Shown here: piece after piece, positions 6,003 through 11,457 of the stretch | Position numbering within the stretch: position 1 is the stretch's first letter | Layout: every line of letters begins with the position of its first letter | Assembly: GCA_035317605.1 (NCBI GenBank) | Contig: DATHGT010000019.1 | Coordinates: forward strand, 1-11,457 | Source of the DNA: DATHGT01 sp035317605 | Lineage (GTDB): Bacteria > Methylomirabilota > Methylomirabilia > Rokubacteriales > CSP1-6 | Reading direction: 5' to 3' | DNA length: 11,457 nucleotides | Translations under genes and position numbers: made by a program | Notes under the pieces: generated by a model | Databases searched by the model: none | What the model was told of the DNA's origin: nothing | Seen by the model: the letters and a program-made list of their open reading frames with translations, nothing else

Positions 6003-7211
6003 CTATTTCAGGCCGAAGCGATCGGACGCGGTTCCCGCGATGTGACGACCGATGGCCAGCGAGGCGGTGGCGCCCGGTGACGGAGCGTTCAACACGTGGA
6101 CAGCGGTGTCGGTGTCGACGATGCGGAAATCGTCGATCATGGAGCCGTCGGGGGCGAGGGCCTGCGCGCGCACGCCGGCGCCGCCGCGTGTGACGTCCTC
6201 CGCGCGGACCTCGGGGACGAGCCGCTGCAGCGCGCGGACGAACGCCGCCTTGCTGAGCGAGCGGTACATCTCGTACGAGCCCATCCGCCAGTAGCGGCGC
6301 ACCATGTGCCACACGCCCGGATACGCCAGCGTCTCGGCCAGCTCGCGCGGATTGAAGCTGGTGAACGTGTAGCCCTCGCGCGCGAACGCCATGACCGCGT
6401 TCGGTCCGGCCTCCACGTCGCCGTGCACGGTATTGGTGAAGTGCACGCCGAGGAACGGGAACTCGGGGTCGGGCACGGGATAGATGAGCGACTTCACGAG
6501 GTGACGGCGCTCCGGGCGGAGCATGTAGTACTCGCCGCGGAAGGGCACGATCTGCACGTCGGGCTTGGCGCCCGCCATCTTGGCGATCACGTCCGAGTAG
6601 AGTCCCGCGCAGTTGATGAGCCAGCGGGCCGGCACGGCCAGGCGTGAGGTCCCGATCTCGATCGCGTCACCGATGCGAATGATGGCCAGCACCTTGGCGT
6701 CGGTCTCGATCGTCACCCCGCGGGCTCGCAGCTCGTCGGCGATGGCGGCCGTGACCGCGGAGAAGTCCACGATCGAGGTCGTGGGCGAATGGATCGCGCG
6801 CAGGCCGGCGGCGTGAGGCTCCAGCTCGCGCAGGCGATTGGCGTCGATCAGCTCCACCGGCACGCCGTTGGCGATGCCGCGCTCGTAGAGCGTCTGCAGG
6901 CGGGGCAGCTCGTCCTCACGGGTGGCCACGATCACCTTGCCGCAGTCGACGACCGGGATGTCGTGGCTCGCGCAGAACTCACGCATGAGCCCCTTGCCCT
7001 CGCCGCAGAGCTTGGCCTTGAACGAGCCGGGCTTGTAGTAGATGCCGGAGTGGATCACGCCGCTGTTGTGGCCGGTCTGGTGCGTGCCGATCTTCGATTC
7101 TTTGTCGAGGATGACGATCCGCGTTCCCGGCGCCCGCTCGAGCAGCGCACGCGCGGTCGCCAGCCCGATGATTCCCGCGCCCACGATCGCGACGTCATAT
7201 CGGTTCGGCAT
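6003..7211 (-). CDS. lhgO: L-2-hydroxyglutarate oxidase/dehydrogenase family FAD protein
   Basis: This 402-residue DAO-fold flavoprotein is expected to oxidise L-2-hydroxyglutarate to 2-oxoglutarate and pass electrons to quinone or oxygen. The FAD-binding dinucleotide fold is at the N-terminus: VAIVGAGIIGLATARAL, with glycines 11, 13 and 16. Next comes an LhgO signature, THQTGHNSGVIHSGIYY, then KLCGEGKGLMREFC. Near the C-terminus are the substrate-side block GGAGVRAQALAPDG and a final FAD-contact segment, NAPSPGATASLAIG. Length is close to E. coli LhgO. The start at 7211 is the first Met that precedes the Rossmann motif. It has no Shine-Dalgarno, but a TATACT -10 box sits 7-13 nt upstream. 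It diverges from the MaoC/lyase/dehydrogenase operon. Closely related 2-hydroxyacid oxidases cannot be excluded. Confidence 0.87.
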   Translation of the reverse strand: MPNRYDVAIVGAGIIGLATARALLERAPGTRIVILDKESKIGTHQTGHNSGVIHSGIYYKPGSFKAKLCGEGKGLMREFCASHDIPVVDCGKVIVATREDELPRLQTLYERGIANGVPVELIDANRLRELEPHAAGLRAIHSPTTSIVDFSAVTAAIADELRARGVTIETDAKVLAIIRIGDAIEIGTSRLAVPARWLINCAGLYSDVIAKMAGAKPDVQIVPFRGEYYMLRPERRHLVKSLIYPVPDPEFPFLGVHFTNTVHGDVEAGPNAVMAFAREGYTFTSFNPRELAETLAYPGVWHMVRRYWRMGSYEMYRSLSKAAFVRALQRLVPEVRAEDVTRGGAGVRAQALAPDGSMIDDFRIVDTDTAVHVLNAPSPGATASLAIGRHIAGTASDRFGLK

Positions 7212-7218
7212 GGCTCGT

Positions 7219-7224
7219 AGTATA
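7219..7224 (-). promoter_or_regulatory. -10 box of lhgO, predicted leaderless start
   Basis: TATACT on the minus strand (5 of 6 consensus) ends 7 nt before the A of the ATG at 7211. The expected transcription start is therefore at or next to the start codon. No convincing -35 box was found 16-18 nt upstream (the best candidate is GTGTGG). Confidence 0.5.
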
Positions 7225-7272
7225 TGACAGCGCAGGGGGCGCCACACGGGCGCGAGTCCCGTCGCGAGATCA

Positions 7273-7280
7273 AGGAGGTG
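7273..7280 (+). promoter_or_regulatory. Near-perfect Shine-Dalgarno AGGAGGTG of the MaoC gene
   Basis: AGGAGGTG ends 3 nt before the ATG at 7284 (5 nt from AGGAGG). It selects 7284 over an in-frame ATG at 7224 that would add 20 non-conserved residues. Confidence 0.75.
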
Positions 7281-7283
7281 GCG

Positions 7284-7736
7284 ATGGCCGGCAAGTACTA
7301 CGAGGAGCTCACGGTTGGAACCAAGCTCACGCATCAGCCGGGACGGACGGTGACCGAGGCGGACAACGTGTTCTTTTCGTGTCTGACCATGAATCCGCAG
7401 CCGCTGCACGTGGACTTCCATGCCGCGAGCAAGGCGGAGTTCGGGCGGCCGCTCGTCAACAGCCTGCTCACGCTCGGCATCGCGGTGGGGCTGTCGGTGG
7501 GCGAGACCACGCTCGGGACCACCGTCGGCAACCTCGGATTCGAGAAGGTCGAGTTCCCGAAGCCGGTCTTTCACGGCGACACGATCTATGCCGAGACCGA
7601 GGTCGTCGACAAGCGGGAGTCGCGCTCGCGACCGGAGTGGGGCATCGTGACGTTCGAGCACCGCGCGCGCAACCAGAACGGCGAGATCGTCATGCGCGCG
7701 CGCCGCCAGGCCATGATGCGCAAGCGGCCGGCATGA
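7284..7736 (+). CDS. MaoC-family (R)-specific enoyl-CoA hydratase-like protein
   Basis: This 150-residue single hot-dog-fold protein probably adds water to, or removes it from, an acyl-CoA. The key block is TEADNVFFSCLTMNPQPLHVD (residues 24-44). It aligns with the classical GDxNPxH hydratase motif, with H42 retained but N37 where the classical catalytic aspartate stands. I recall the same MNPQPLH text in MaoC proteins that accompany CitE-type lyases, such as mesaconyl-CoA/beta-methylmalyl-CoA dehydratase-like ones, so this is a subfamily trait rather than damage. Further typical text is FGRPLVNSLLTLGIAVGLSV, VFHGDTIYAETEVVDKRESRSRP and NQNGEIV. It is the first gene of a three-gene unit: its stop codon overlaps the start of the lyase gene. 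The substrate is not known; an unsaturated or branched dicarboxylyl-CoA is a reasonable guess from the neighbour. Confidence 0.88.
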   Translation: MAGKYYEELTVGTKLTHQPGRTVTEADNVFFSCLTMNPQPLHVDFHAASKAEFGRPLVNSLLTLGIAVGLSVGETTLGTTVGNLGFEKVEFPKPVFHGDTIYAETEVVDKRESRSRPEWGIVTFEHRARNQNGEIVMRARRQAMMRKRPA

Positions 7737-8629
7737 TGGGGCGACGACGGCGGTCGATTCACTTCGTCCCCGGCGGCAACGAGCGCATGATCGCCAGAGC
7801 GCTCACCCTGCCCGCGGACGGGCTCATCCTCGACCTCGAAGACGCGGTGGCTCCCGATCTCAAATCAGCCACGCGTCCCATCGTCCGCGGCTGGCTCGAA
7901 TCCCTCGAGTTCGGAGGGCGCGAACGGTGGATCCGCATGAATCCGCTGGCCACCGGACTCGGGCGCGCCGATCTCGAGGAGACGATCGCGGGGCGCCCTG
8001 ACGGTTACGTGGTGCCCAAGCCGCGCCACGCGGGGGACGTGCGGGAGATCGCCCAGCTCCTCGACGGGCTCGAGCACCGTCACGGGATCGCGCACGGAAC
8101 CACGAAGCTGCTGCTCATCGCCACCGAGACCCCGGAAGGCCTGCTCAACATTCGGGAATGCACGATCGCCACGCCGCGGATCGTCGCGGTGTCCTGGGGG
8201 ATCGAGGACCTCGGCGCCGCGCTGGGGCTGGGCCGCGTCCGCGATCGCGAGGGCAAGTACCTCGACATTCCCCGCTACGCGCGCACGATGTGCGCGGTGG
8301 CGGCCTCGGCGGCCGGCGTGGAGTGGATCGACACCGTCTACACCGACATCGCCGATCTCGACGGCCTGCGCCGAGAGTGCGAGGACGCGGTCGACATGGG
8401 CTTCACCGGCAAGATCTCGATTCACCCCAATCAGATCGAGACGATCAACGCCGCGTTCACTCCCGCGCCGGACGTGGTCGCGCAGGCGCGGGCGCTGGTC
8501 GCCGCCTTCGAGGAGCACCGGGCGCGGGGCGTCTACGCGTTCCGCTTCAACGGCCAGATGGTCGACGCACCCCACCTGTCCGGCGCCCTGAAGGTGCTCG
8601 CGCGCGTCGGCGAGGACGCGCGCGGCTGA
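7733..8629 (+). CDS. CoA-ester lyase, HpcH/HpaI aldolase (CitE-like) family
   Basis: This 298-residue TIM-barrel enzyme would cleave a 3-hydroxyacyl-CoA such as malyl-, beta-methylmalyl- or citramalyl-CoA into acyl-CoA plus glyoxylate or pyruvate. Visible family marks are RRSIHFVPGGNERM (residues 7-19), GLILDLEDAVAP (30-41), the substrate arginine in WIRMN (R68), PKPR (95-98), ATETPEGLLN with E132, and WGIEDLGAALG with D159. The last two are the positions that coordinate magnesium in related lyases. GFTGKISIHPNQI follows towards the C-terminus. The ATGATG at 7733-7738 overlaps the TGA of the MaoC gene, so translation is coupled; either ATG could be used. The alcohol dehydrogenase gene starts 7 nt after the stop. 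Pairing with a MaoC hydratase supports a hydrate-then-cleave route. Which substrate is used cannot be told by eye. Confidence 0.9.
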   Translation: MMGRRRRSIHFVPGGNERMIARALTLPADGLILDLEDAVAPDLKSATRPIVRGWLESLEFGGRERWIRMNPLATGLGRADLEETIAGRPDGYVVPKPRHAGDVREIAQLLDGLEHRHGIAHGTTKLLLIATETPEGLLNIRECTIATPRIVAVSWGIEDLGAALGLGRVRDREGKYLDIPRYARTMCAVAASAAGVEWIDTVYTDIADLDGLRRECEDAVDMGFTGKISIHPNQIETINAAFTPAPDVVAQARALVAAFEEHRARGVYAFRFNGQMVDAPHLSGALKVLARVGEDARG

Positions 8630-8636
8630 CGTCGCG

Positions 8637-9635
8637 ATGCGGGTGATGCAGCTCGACCGACCCGCCCCGGTCGGCGACTCGCCGCTTCACGCCGTGGAGC
8701 GCGCCGTGCCCCAGCCGGGGCCGGGGGAAGTGCTGGTGCGGGTGAACGCGTGCGGGATCTGCCGGACCGATCTGCACATCGTCGAGGGCGAGCTGCCGCC
8801 CCTGCGCACGCCGATCGTTCCCGGACATCAGATTATCGGTCGCATCGAGCGCCTCGGCCCCGAGGTGATGGGCCGCCGCGTGGGCGGACGGGTGGGCATC
8901 GCGTGGCTCGGCCGCACGTGCGGCACGTGCGCTCAGTGCGCGGCCGGCCGTGAGAACCCGTGCGAGCGCGCGGAGTTCACCGGGTATCACGCCGACGGCG
9001 GCTTCGCCGAGTACGCCCTCGCGCGCGCCGACTTCGCGTATGCGATCCCCGACGTGTTCGCCGACGCCGAAGCGGCGCCCCTGCTGTGCGCGGGGATCAT
9101 CGGCTACCGCGCGCTCCGTCTCTCGCGCGTGGCCACGGGCCAGCGCCTCGTGATGTACGGCTTCGGCTCGTCGGCCCACCTCACGATGCAGGTCGCCGTC
9201 GCGCGCGGTGTGGAGGTCTACGTGTGCACGCGCGAGCCGGCGCACCGGGCGCTGGCCCGCTCGCTCGGCGCCGCCTGGACGGGCGCGCTCGCCGATCGCA
9301 CGCCCGCTCCCGCCGACGGAGCGATCGTCTTCGCTCCGGCCGGCGAGCTCGTGCCGTTCGCGTTGCGCAACCTCGCCCCCGGCGGGACGCTCGCGCTGGC
9401 CGGAATCTACATGACCGCGATCCCGTCGCTCGACTACTCCGACCTCTATCGCGAGCGCACGATCACCACCGTGACCGCCAACACCCGCGACGACGGCCGC
9501 GAGCTCCTGGCCGAGGCCAGCCGCATCCCCCTCCGGCCCACGGTGACGACCTTTCCGTTGAACGAGGCCAACCGCGCGCTGCAAGCGCTCAAAGCCGGAG
9601 CATTCGCCGGCTCCGGCGTGCTGCTGACTGATTGA
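8637..9635 (+). CDS. Zinc-dependent alcohol dehydrogenase, type-2 subfamily
   Basis: This 332-residue medium-chain dehydrogenase of the TIGR02822-like group should interconvert an alcohol and aldehyde with NAD(P). The catalytic zinc site is visible: C39 in CGICRTD, H64 in PGHQ, and C151 in LLCAGIIGYRAL. The usual glutamate after the histidine is glutamine (Q65). The structural zinc is bound by C95, C98, C101 and C109 (CGTCAQC...NPC). The cofactor fold is marked by MYGFGSSAHLT (G175, G177, A180). The ATG is 7 nt after the lyase stop, with no clear Shine-Dalgarno, so expression probably relies on coupling; the ATG at 8646 is an alternative start. It ends just before a strong hairpin. In context it may process an aldehyde made by, or feeding, the hydratase-lyase pair. 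Substrate is unknown. Confidence 0.9.
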   Translation: MRVMQLDRPAPVGDSPLHAVERAVPQPGPGEVLVRVNACGICRTDLHIVEGELPPLRTPIVPGHQIIGRIERLGPEVMGRRVGGRVGIAWLGRTCGTCAQCAAGRENPCERAEFTGYHADGGFAEYALARADFAYAIPDVFADAEAAPLLCAGIIGYRALRLSRVATGQRLVMYGFGSSAHLTMQVAVARGVEVYVCTREPAHRALARSLGAAWTGALADRTPAPADGAIVFAPAGELVPFALRNLAPGGTLALAGIYMTAIPSLDYSDLYRERTITTVTANTRDDGRELLAEASRIPLRPTVTTFPLNEANRALQALKAGAFAGSGVLLTD

Positions 9636-9636
9636 A

Positions 9637-9667
9637 ATCGGGGGGAGCGACCGCCGCTCCCCCCGAT
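9637..9667. terminator. Strong GC hairpin ending the MaoC-lyase-dehydrogenase operon
   Basis: A perfect 13-bp stem, ATCGGGGGGAGCG (9637-9649) with CGCTCCCCCCGAT (9655-9667), encloses the 5-nt loop ACCGC, starting 2 nt after the dehydrogenase stop. A run of C, not T, follows, so it is not a canonical intrinsic terminator. It may instead be a 3'-end stabiliser or a dispersed repeat. Confidence 0.6.
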
Positions 9668-9671
9668 CCCC

Positions 9672-9689
9672 CCACCGGCGACCCGGTGG
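9672..9689. repeat. Second inverted repeat in the spacer
   Basis: CCACCGG (9672-9678) and CCGGTGG (9683-9689) form a perfect 7-bp stem with loop CGAC, 4 nt after the larger hairpin. Confidence 0.5.
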
Positions 9690-9707
9690 CGATGACTGCG
9701 GAAAGTT

Positions 9708-9726
9708 GCGCCGGCAAAGCCGGCGC
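9708..9726. repeat. Third inverted repeat in the spacer
   Basis: GCGCCGGC (9708-9715) and GCCGGCGC (9719-9726) form a perfect 8-bp stem with the 3-nt loop AAA. It lies 28 nt upstream of a possible -10 box (TATCAT, 9754-9759) for the aminotransferase gene, so it could be an operator as well as an RNA hairpin. Confidence 0.45.
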
Positions 9727-9773
9727 TCGAAAGACCAACCGACGCAAGCGGCGTATCATGAGCGAATCTTTTC

Positions 9774-9780
9774 GGGAGGG
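9774..9780 (+). promoter_or_regulatory. Shine-Dalgarno GGGAGGG of the aminotransferase
   Basis: GGGAGGG ends 6 nt before the ATG at 9787 and favours that start over an in-frame ATG at 9706. The earlier ATG sits beside the third hairpin and would add a non-conserved basic leader. Confidence 0.7.
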
Positions 9781-9786
9781 ACACGC

Positions 9787-11094
9787 ATGACGACCAGCGA
9801 CGCGGGAGATTTCGTCAGGCGCGCGCACCGGGTGTTGCCGGGCGGCGTGCTCGGTAGCCACCGGAGCGGCGACGGACTGGAGTTCGTGGTGAAGGAGGGG
9901 CGCGGCGCCCACCTCTGGGACACCGAGGGCCGGCAGTACATCGACTGCCTGCTCGGCTCCGGACCGATGGTGCTCGGTCACGCCCATCCGGCGGTGGTCG
10001 ACGCCGTGCAGCGTCATCTCGCGCGCGGCACCACGTACATGCTGCTGAACGAGCCCATCATCGAGCTGGCCGAGGAGATCGTGCGCGCGGTCCCCTGCGC
10101 CGAGCAGGTGCGCTTCACCTCCACCGGGTCGGAGGCGACGTTCTTCGCGCTCCGGGTCGCGCGAGCGCACCGTGGACGCGACAAGGTGCTCAAGTTCGAG
10201 GGCGGTTTTCACGGCACCCACGACTACGCCCTCATGAGCGTGAGCCCGCGGTCGCCCAAAGCCTTCCCGGCCGCCATGCCGGACTCCGCCGGCATTCCCC
10301 ACGCCATCGGCGAGGAGGTGCTGATCGCGCCCTACAACGACCTCGCGACGGTCGAAGCCCTCCTCGCCGCCCATCACAACGAGCTGGCCGCGGTCATCGT
10401 CGAGCCCTACCAGCGCGTGATTCCGCCGGCGCCGGGGTTCCTCCAGGGGTTGCGGGACGTGACGCGACGCTACGGCGTCCTGCTGGTCTTCGACGAGATC
10501 GTCACCGGCTTTCGCCTCGCCTACGGCGGCGCCCAGGAGTATTACCGCGTCGTGCCGGACATCGCCGCGTTCGGCAAGGTCATCGCGGGCGGGTTCCCGC
10601 TGGCCGCCGTGTGCGCGTCGACCGAGATCATGCGCCACTTCGATCCCGCGCTCGAGGGCACGCCCGAGTTCGTGTGGCAGGCCGGAACGCTCAACGGCAA
10701 TCCGATCTCGGCCGTGGCCGGACTCGCCACCCTCGCCGAGCTGCGGCGTCCCGGCGCGTACGAACGCCTGCATCGCACGGGCGCCACGCTGCGCGACGGG
10801 CTGCGTGACGCCGCGCGCCGCCGCGGTGTGCCCGCGCAGGTCTGCGGCGAGCCCCCCGTGTTCGACATCATCTTCACCGACCGCGAGGTGGTGGACTATC
10901 GCGCCACGCTCACCGCGGACCGCACGCGCATCCGGCTCTTCAACGAAGCGTGTCTCCGGCGCGGTCTCGTGAAGGCCGTCAACAAGATCTACGTCTCGCT
11001 CGCCCACAGCGACGACGACGTCGCGCGAGCGCTCGAAATCTTCGACGCCGCCCTTGGTGAAGTGGCCGGAGCCGGCAGCCCGCGAACTACTTGA
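9787..11094 (+). CDS. Class-III PLP aminotransferase, glutamate-1-semialdehyde 2,1-aminomutase-like
   Basis: This 435-residue PLP enzyme has the class-III (fold type I) layout. STGSEA at 112-117 binds the cofactor phosphate, EGGFHGTHD (138-146) is the stacking region, D236 in VFDEIVTGFR binds the pyridine nitrogen, and K264 in FGKVIAGGFPL is the Schiff-base lysine. The N-terminal VLPGGVLGSHR and W-D-x-E-G-R-x-YIDCLLGSGPMVLGHAHP resemble glutamate-1-semialdehyde aminomutase (HemL). The sequence departs from HemL, for example FDEIVTGFR instead of DEVMTGFR, so a catabolic or biosynthetic aminotransferase of the broad HemL-like group is more likely than the haem enzyme itself. It is preceded by three hairpins and has its own strong Shine-Dalgarno, so it is probably a separate unit. 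Its stop codon lies inside a downstream promoter. Confidence 0.88.
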   Translation: MTTSDAGDFVRRAHRVLPGGVLGSHRSGDGLEFVVKEGRGAHLWDTEGRQYIDCLLGSGPMVLGHAHPAVVDAVQRHLARGTTYMLLNEPIIELAEEIVRAVPCAEQVRFTSTGSEATFFALRVARAHRGRDKVLKFEGGFHGTHDYALMSVSPRSPKAFPAAMPDSAGIPHAIGEEVLIAPYNDLATVEALLAAHHNELAAVIVEPYQRVIPPAPGFLQGLRDVTRRYGVLLVFDEIVTGFRLAYGGAQEYYRVVPDIAAFGKVIAGGFPLAAVCASTEIMRHFDPALEGTPEFVWQAGTLNGNPISAVAGLATLAELRRPGAYERLHRTGATLRDGLRDAARRRGVPAQVCGEPPVFDIIFTDREVVDYRATLTADRTRIRLFNEACLRRGLVKAVNKIYVSLAHSDDDVARALEIFDAALGEVAGAGSPRTT

Positions 11095-11118
11095 CGGCGT
11101 CCCCGTCGGCGTTAGACT
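11091..11118 (+). promoter_or_regulatory. Sigma70-type promoter overlapping the aminotransferase stop
   Basis: TTGACG (-35, 11091-11096; 5 of 6 consensus) contains the aminotransferase TGA. After 16 nt comes TAGACT (-10, 11113-11118; 4 of 6). It would drive transcription of the structured tail from about 11125 onward. The -10 resembles TAGAGT and TATACT found before two other genes here. Confidence 0.5.
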
Positions 11119-11181
11119 CGGAAGTGCGGTGAGCGGAATGGTTTCGCGCACCGCCGTGGCAACTCGATCCAGGAGGTGCGG

Positions 11182-11232
11182 ATGGAGAATACGCCACCGG
11201 ATTCGCATCCCGCGTCGGGCGGGGTTTGCTAG
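11182..11232 (+). CDS. Candidate 16-codon ORF with strong Shine-Dalgarno
   Basis: AGGAGGTG (11171-11178) precedes an ATG at 11182 that opens a 16-residue frame, MENTPPDSHPASGGVC, ended by TAG. It lies 64 nt after a plausible promoter. A single -1 shift near the GGGG run would extend the frame to a TAA at 11268-11270, immediately before the first hairpin of the tail. It might be a leader peptide, the start of a gene broken by a frameshift, or an assembly error. I recognise no homologue. Confidence 0.22.
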   Translation: MENTPPDSHPASGGVC

Positions 11233-11272
11233 CAGCCGCCGAACGACGCCCAGAGACGGATGAACAGTAAGC

Positions 11273-11309
11273 CCCGGCGCATGCCGGGACGCGCGGCGTG
11301 ACGCCGCGC
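11273..11309. repeat. Two adjacent stem-loops in the tail
   Basis: CCCGGC (11273-11278) pairs with GCCGGG (11283-11288) across the loop GCAT. Two nucleotides later GCGCGGC (11291-11297) pairs with GCCGCGC (11303-11309) across GTGAC. Both stems are perfect. Confidence 0.55.
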
Positions 11310-11320
11310 ACTAGCCACCA

Positions 11321-11359
11321 AGGGGAGGCCGTGGGCAGGGACGCCTGCCCACGCCCCCT
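11321..11359. repeat. Extended stem-loop in the tail
   Basis: GTGGGCAGG (11331-11339) and CCTGCCCAC (11344-11352) form a perfect 9-bp stem with loop GACG. Below it AGGGG (11321-11325) can pair with CCCCT (11355-11359) after an asymmetric internal loop, making it the largest structure of the tail. Confidence 0.6.
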
Positions 11360-11372
11360 GCAATCACTTGAG

Positions 11373-11399
11373 ATGGGGGACCCCTACGGCTCCCCCCAT
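11373..11399. terminator. G-tract/C-tract hairpin followed by a C run
   Basis: ATGGGGGA (11373-11380) pairs with TCCCCCCAT (11391-11399), with one extra C. Like the hairpin at 9637-9667, the right arm contains GCTCCCCCC or CGCTCCCCCC and is followed by a C run instead of T, suggesting a shared element type. Confidence 0.45.
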
Positions 11400-11400
11400 G

Positions 11401-11457
11401 CCCCCCCGATGCGCGCGGCCTCCCAATGCGCACCGCCCCCCCGATGCGCGCCGCCCC
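11401..11457. repeat. C-rich 17-18-nt tandem repeat at the window edge
   Basis: Units begin GATGCGCGC at 11408, AATGCGCAC at 11425 and GATGCGCGC at 11443, spaced 17 and 18 nt and separated by C-rich runs. A perfect 16-nt direct repeat (seven C then GATGCGCGC) is at 11401-11416 and 11436-11451. The array continues to the window end, so its copy number is unknown. Confidence 0.6.

Larger units (their letters stand above)
11095..11457. other. 363-nt tail without a recognisable protein gene
   Basis: Apart from the 16-codon candidate, I see no ORF with family features on either strand and no tRNA-like cloverleaf. The stretch holds the promoter at 11091-11118, four successive stem-loops between 11273 and 11399, and a C-rich tandem repeat from 11401 to the window end. 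It could encode a structured RNA or be a repeat-rich spacer. Confidence 0.6.

Noticed and set aside
5974..6003. GTCACC/GGTGAC and ACCTG/CAGGT inverted repeats after lhgO as a terminator
   Set aside because: The arms are short, the two pairings compete, and no T-tract follows on the minus strand.
9787..11094. Naming the aminotransferase hemL
   Set aside because: Several motif positions differ from the haem-pathway enzyme and no haem genes are nearby, so only the broader family is claimed.
11401..11457. CRISPR array
   Set aside because: Units are 17-18 nt, contiguous, and have no unique spacers of constant length. No cas gene is in the window.

Overview
This is a window of GC-rich bacterial chromosome that appears to carry core and accessory metabolism. 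The gene mix is a lone family-5 solute-binding protein, a luciferase-like flavin oxidoreductase, a MaoC hydratase next to a CoA-ester lyase, a type-2 zinc alcohol dehydrogenase and a class-III aminotransferase. That mix, with the high GC, is typical of soil or groundwater lineages such as Candidatus Rokubacteria and similar metagenome-derived groups. The assignment is an inference from gene content and composition, because the window contains no rRNA, tRNA or other marker gene.

Region 1 (1-2112): the window opens with the last 46 codons of a MetE-like protein. Four small accessory genes follow: an uncharacterised 290-residue protein with PD-(D/E)XK-nuclease-like spacing, a DUF4160/DUF2442 pair, and an orphan antitoxin-like protein. 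The first of these is clearly poorer in GC than the metabolic genes (31/60 G+C in 181-240, against 44/60 in 3001-3060). The block looks like a transferred defence or toxin-antitoxin-type island.

Region 2 (2113-4746): a secreted family-5 (oligopeptide/nickel type) solute-binding protein and an LLM-class flavin/F420-dependent oxidoreductase are 27 nt apart and probably co-transcribed. No permease or ATPase gene is present.

Region 3 (4747-7211, minus strand): a stand-alone DGQHR-domain protein, related to DndB and ParB-like folds, lies downstream of an L-2-hydroxyglutarate oxidase gene (lhgO type). Both genes lack a Shine-Dalgarno sequence and have a -10 box so close to the ATG that their mRNAs are predicted to be leaderless or nearly so. 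Several plus-strand genes, by contrast, have a strong Shine-Dalgarno sequence.

Region 4 (7284-9635): a tight operon of MaoC hydratase, HpcH/CitE-type CoA-ester lyase (ATGATG junction overlap) and zinc alcohol dehydrogenase (7-nt gap). It diverges from lhgO. Together these genes suggest hydration of an unsaturated acyl-CoA, cleavage of the resulting 3-hydroxyacyl-CoA, and redox handling of an aldehyde or alcohol. The substrate is unknown.

Region 5 (9636-11457): a three-hairpin spacer is followed by a glutamate-1-semialdehyde-aminomutase-like aminotransferase. The 363-nt tail has no recognisable gene. It holds a good promoter, a Shine-Dalgarno-led 16-codon ORF, four consecutive stem-loops and a 17-18-nt C-rich tandem repeat that runs off the window end. 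I found no complete novel multi-gene system. The best leads are the island at 142-2112, the solo DGQHR gene, the leaderless promoters and the structured tail.
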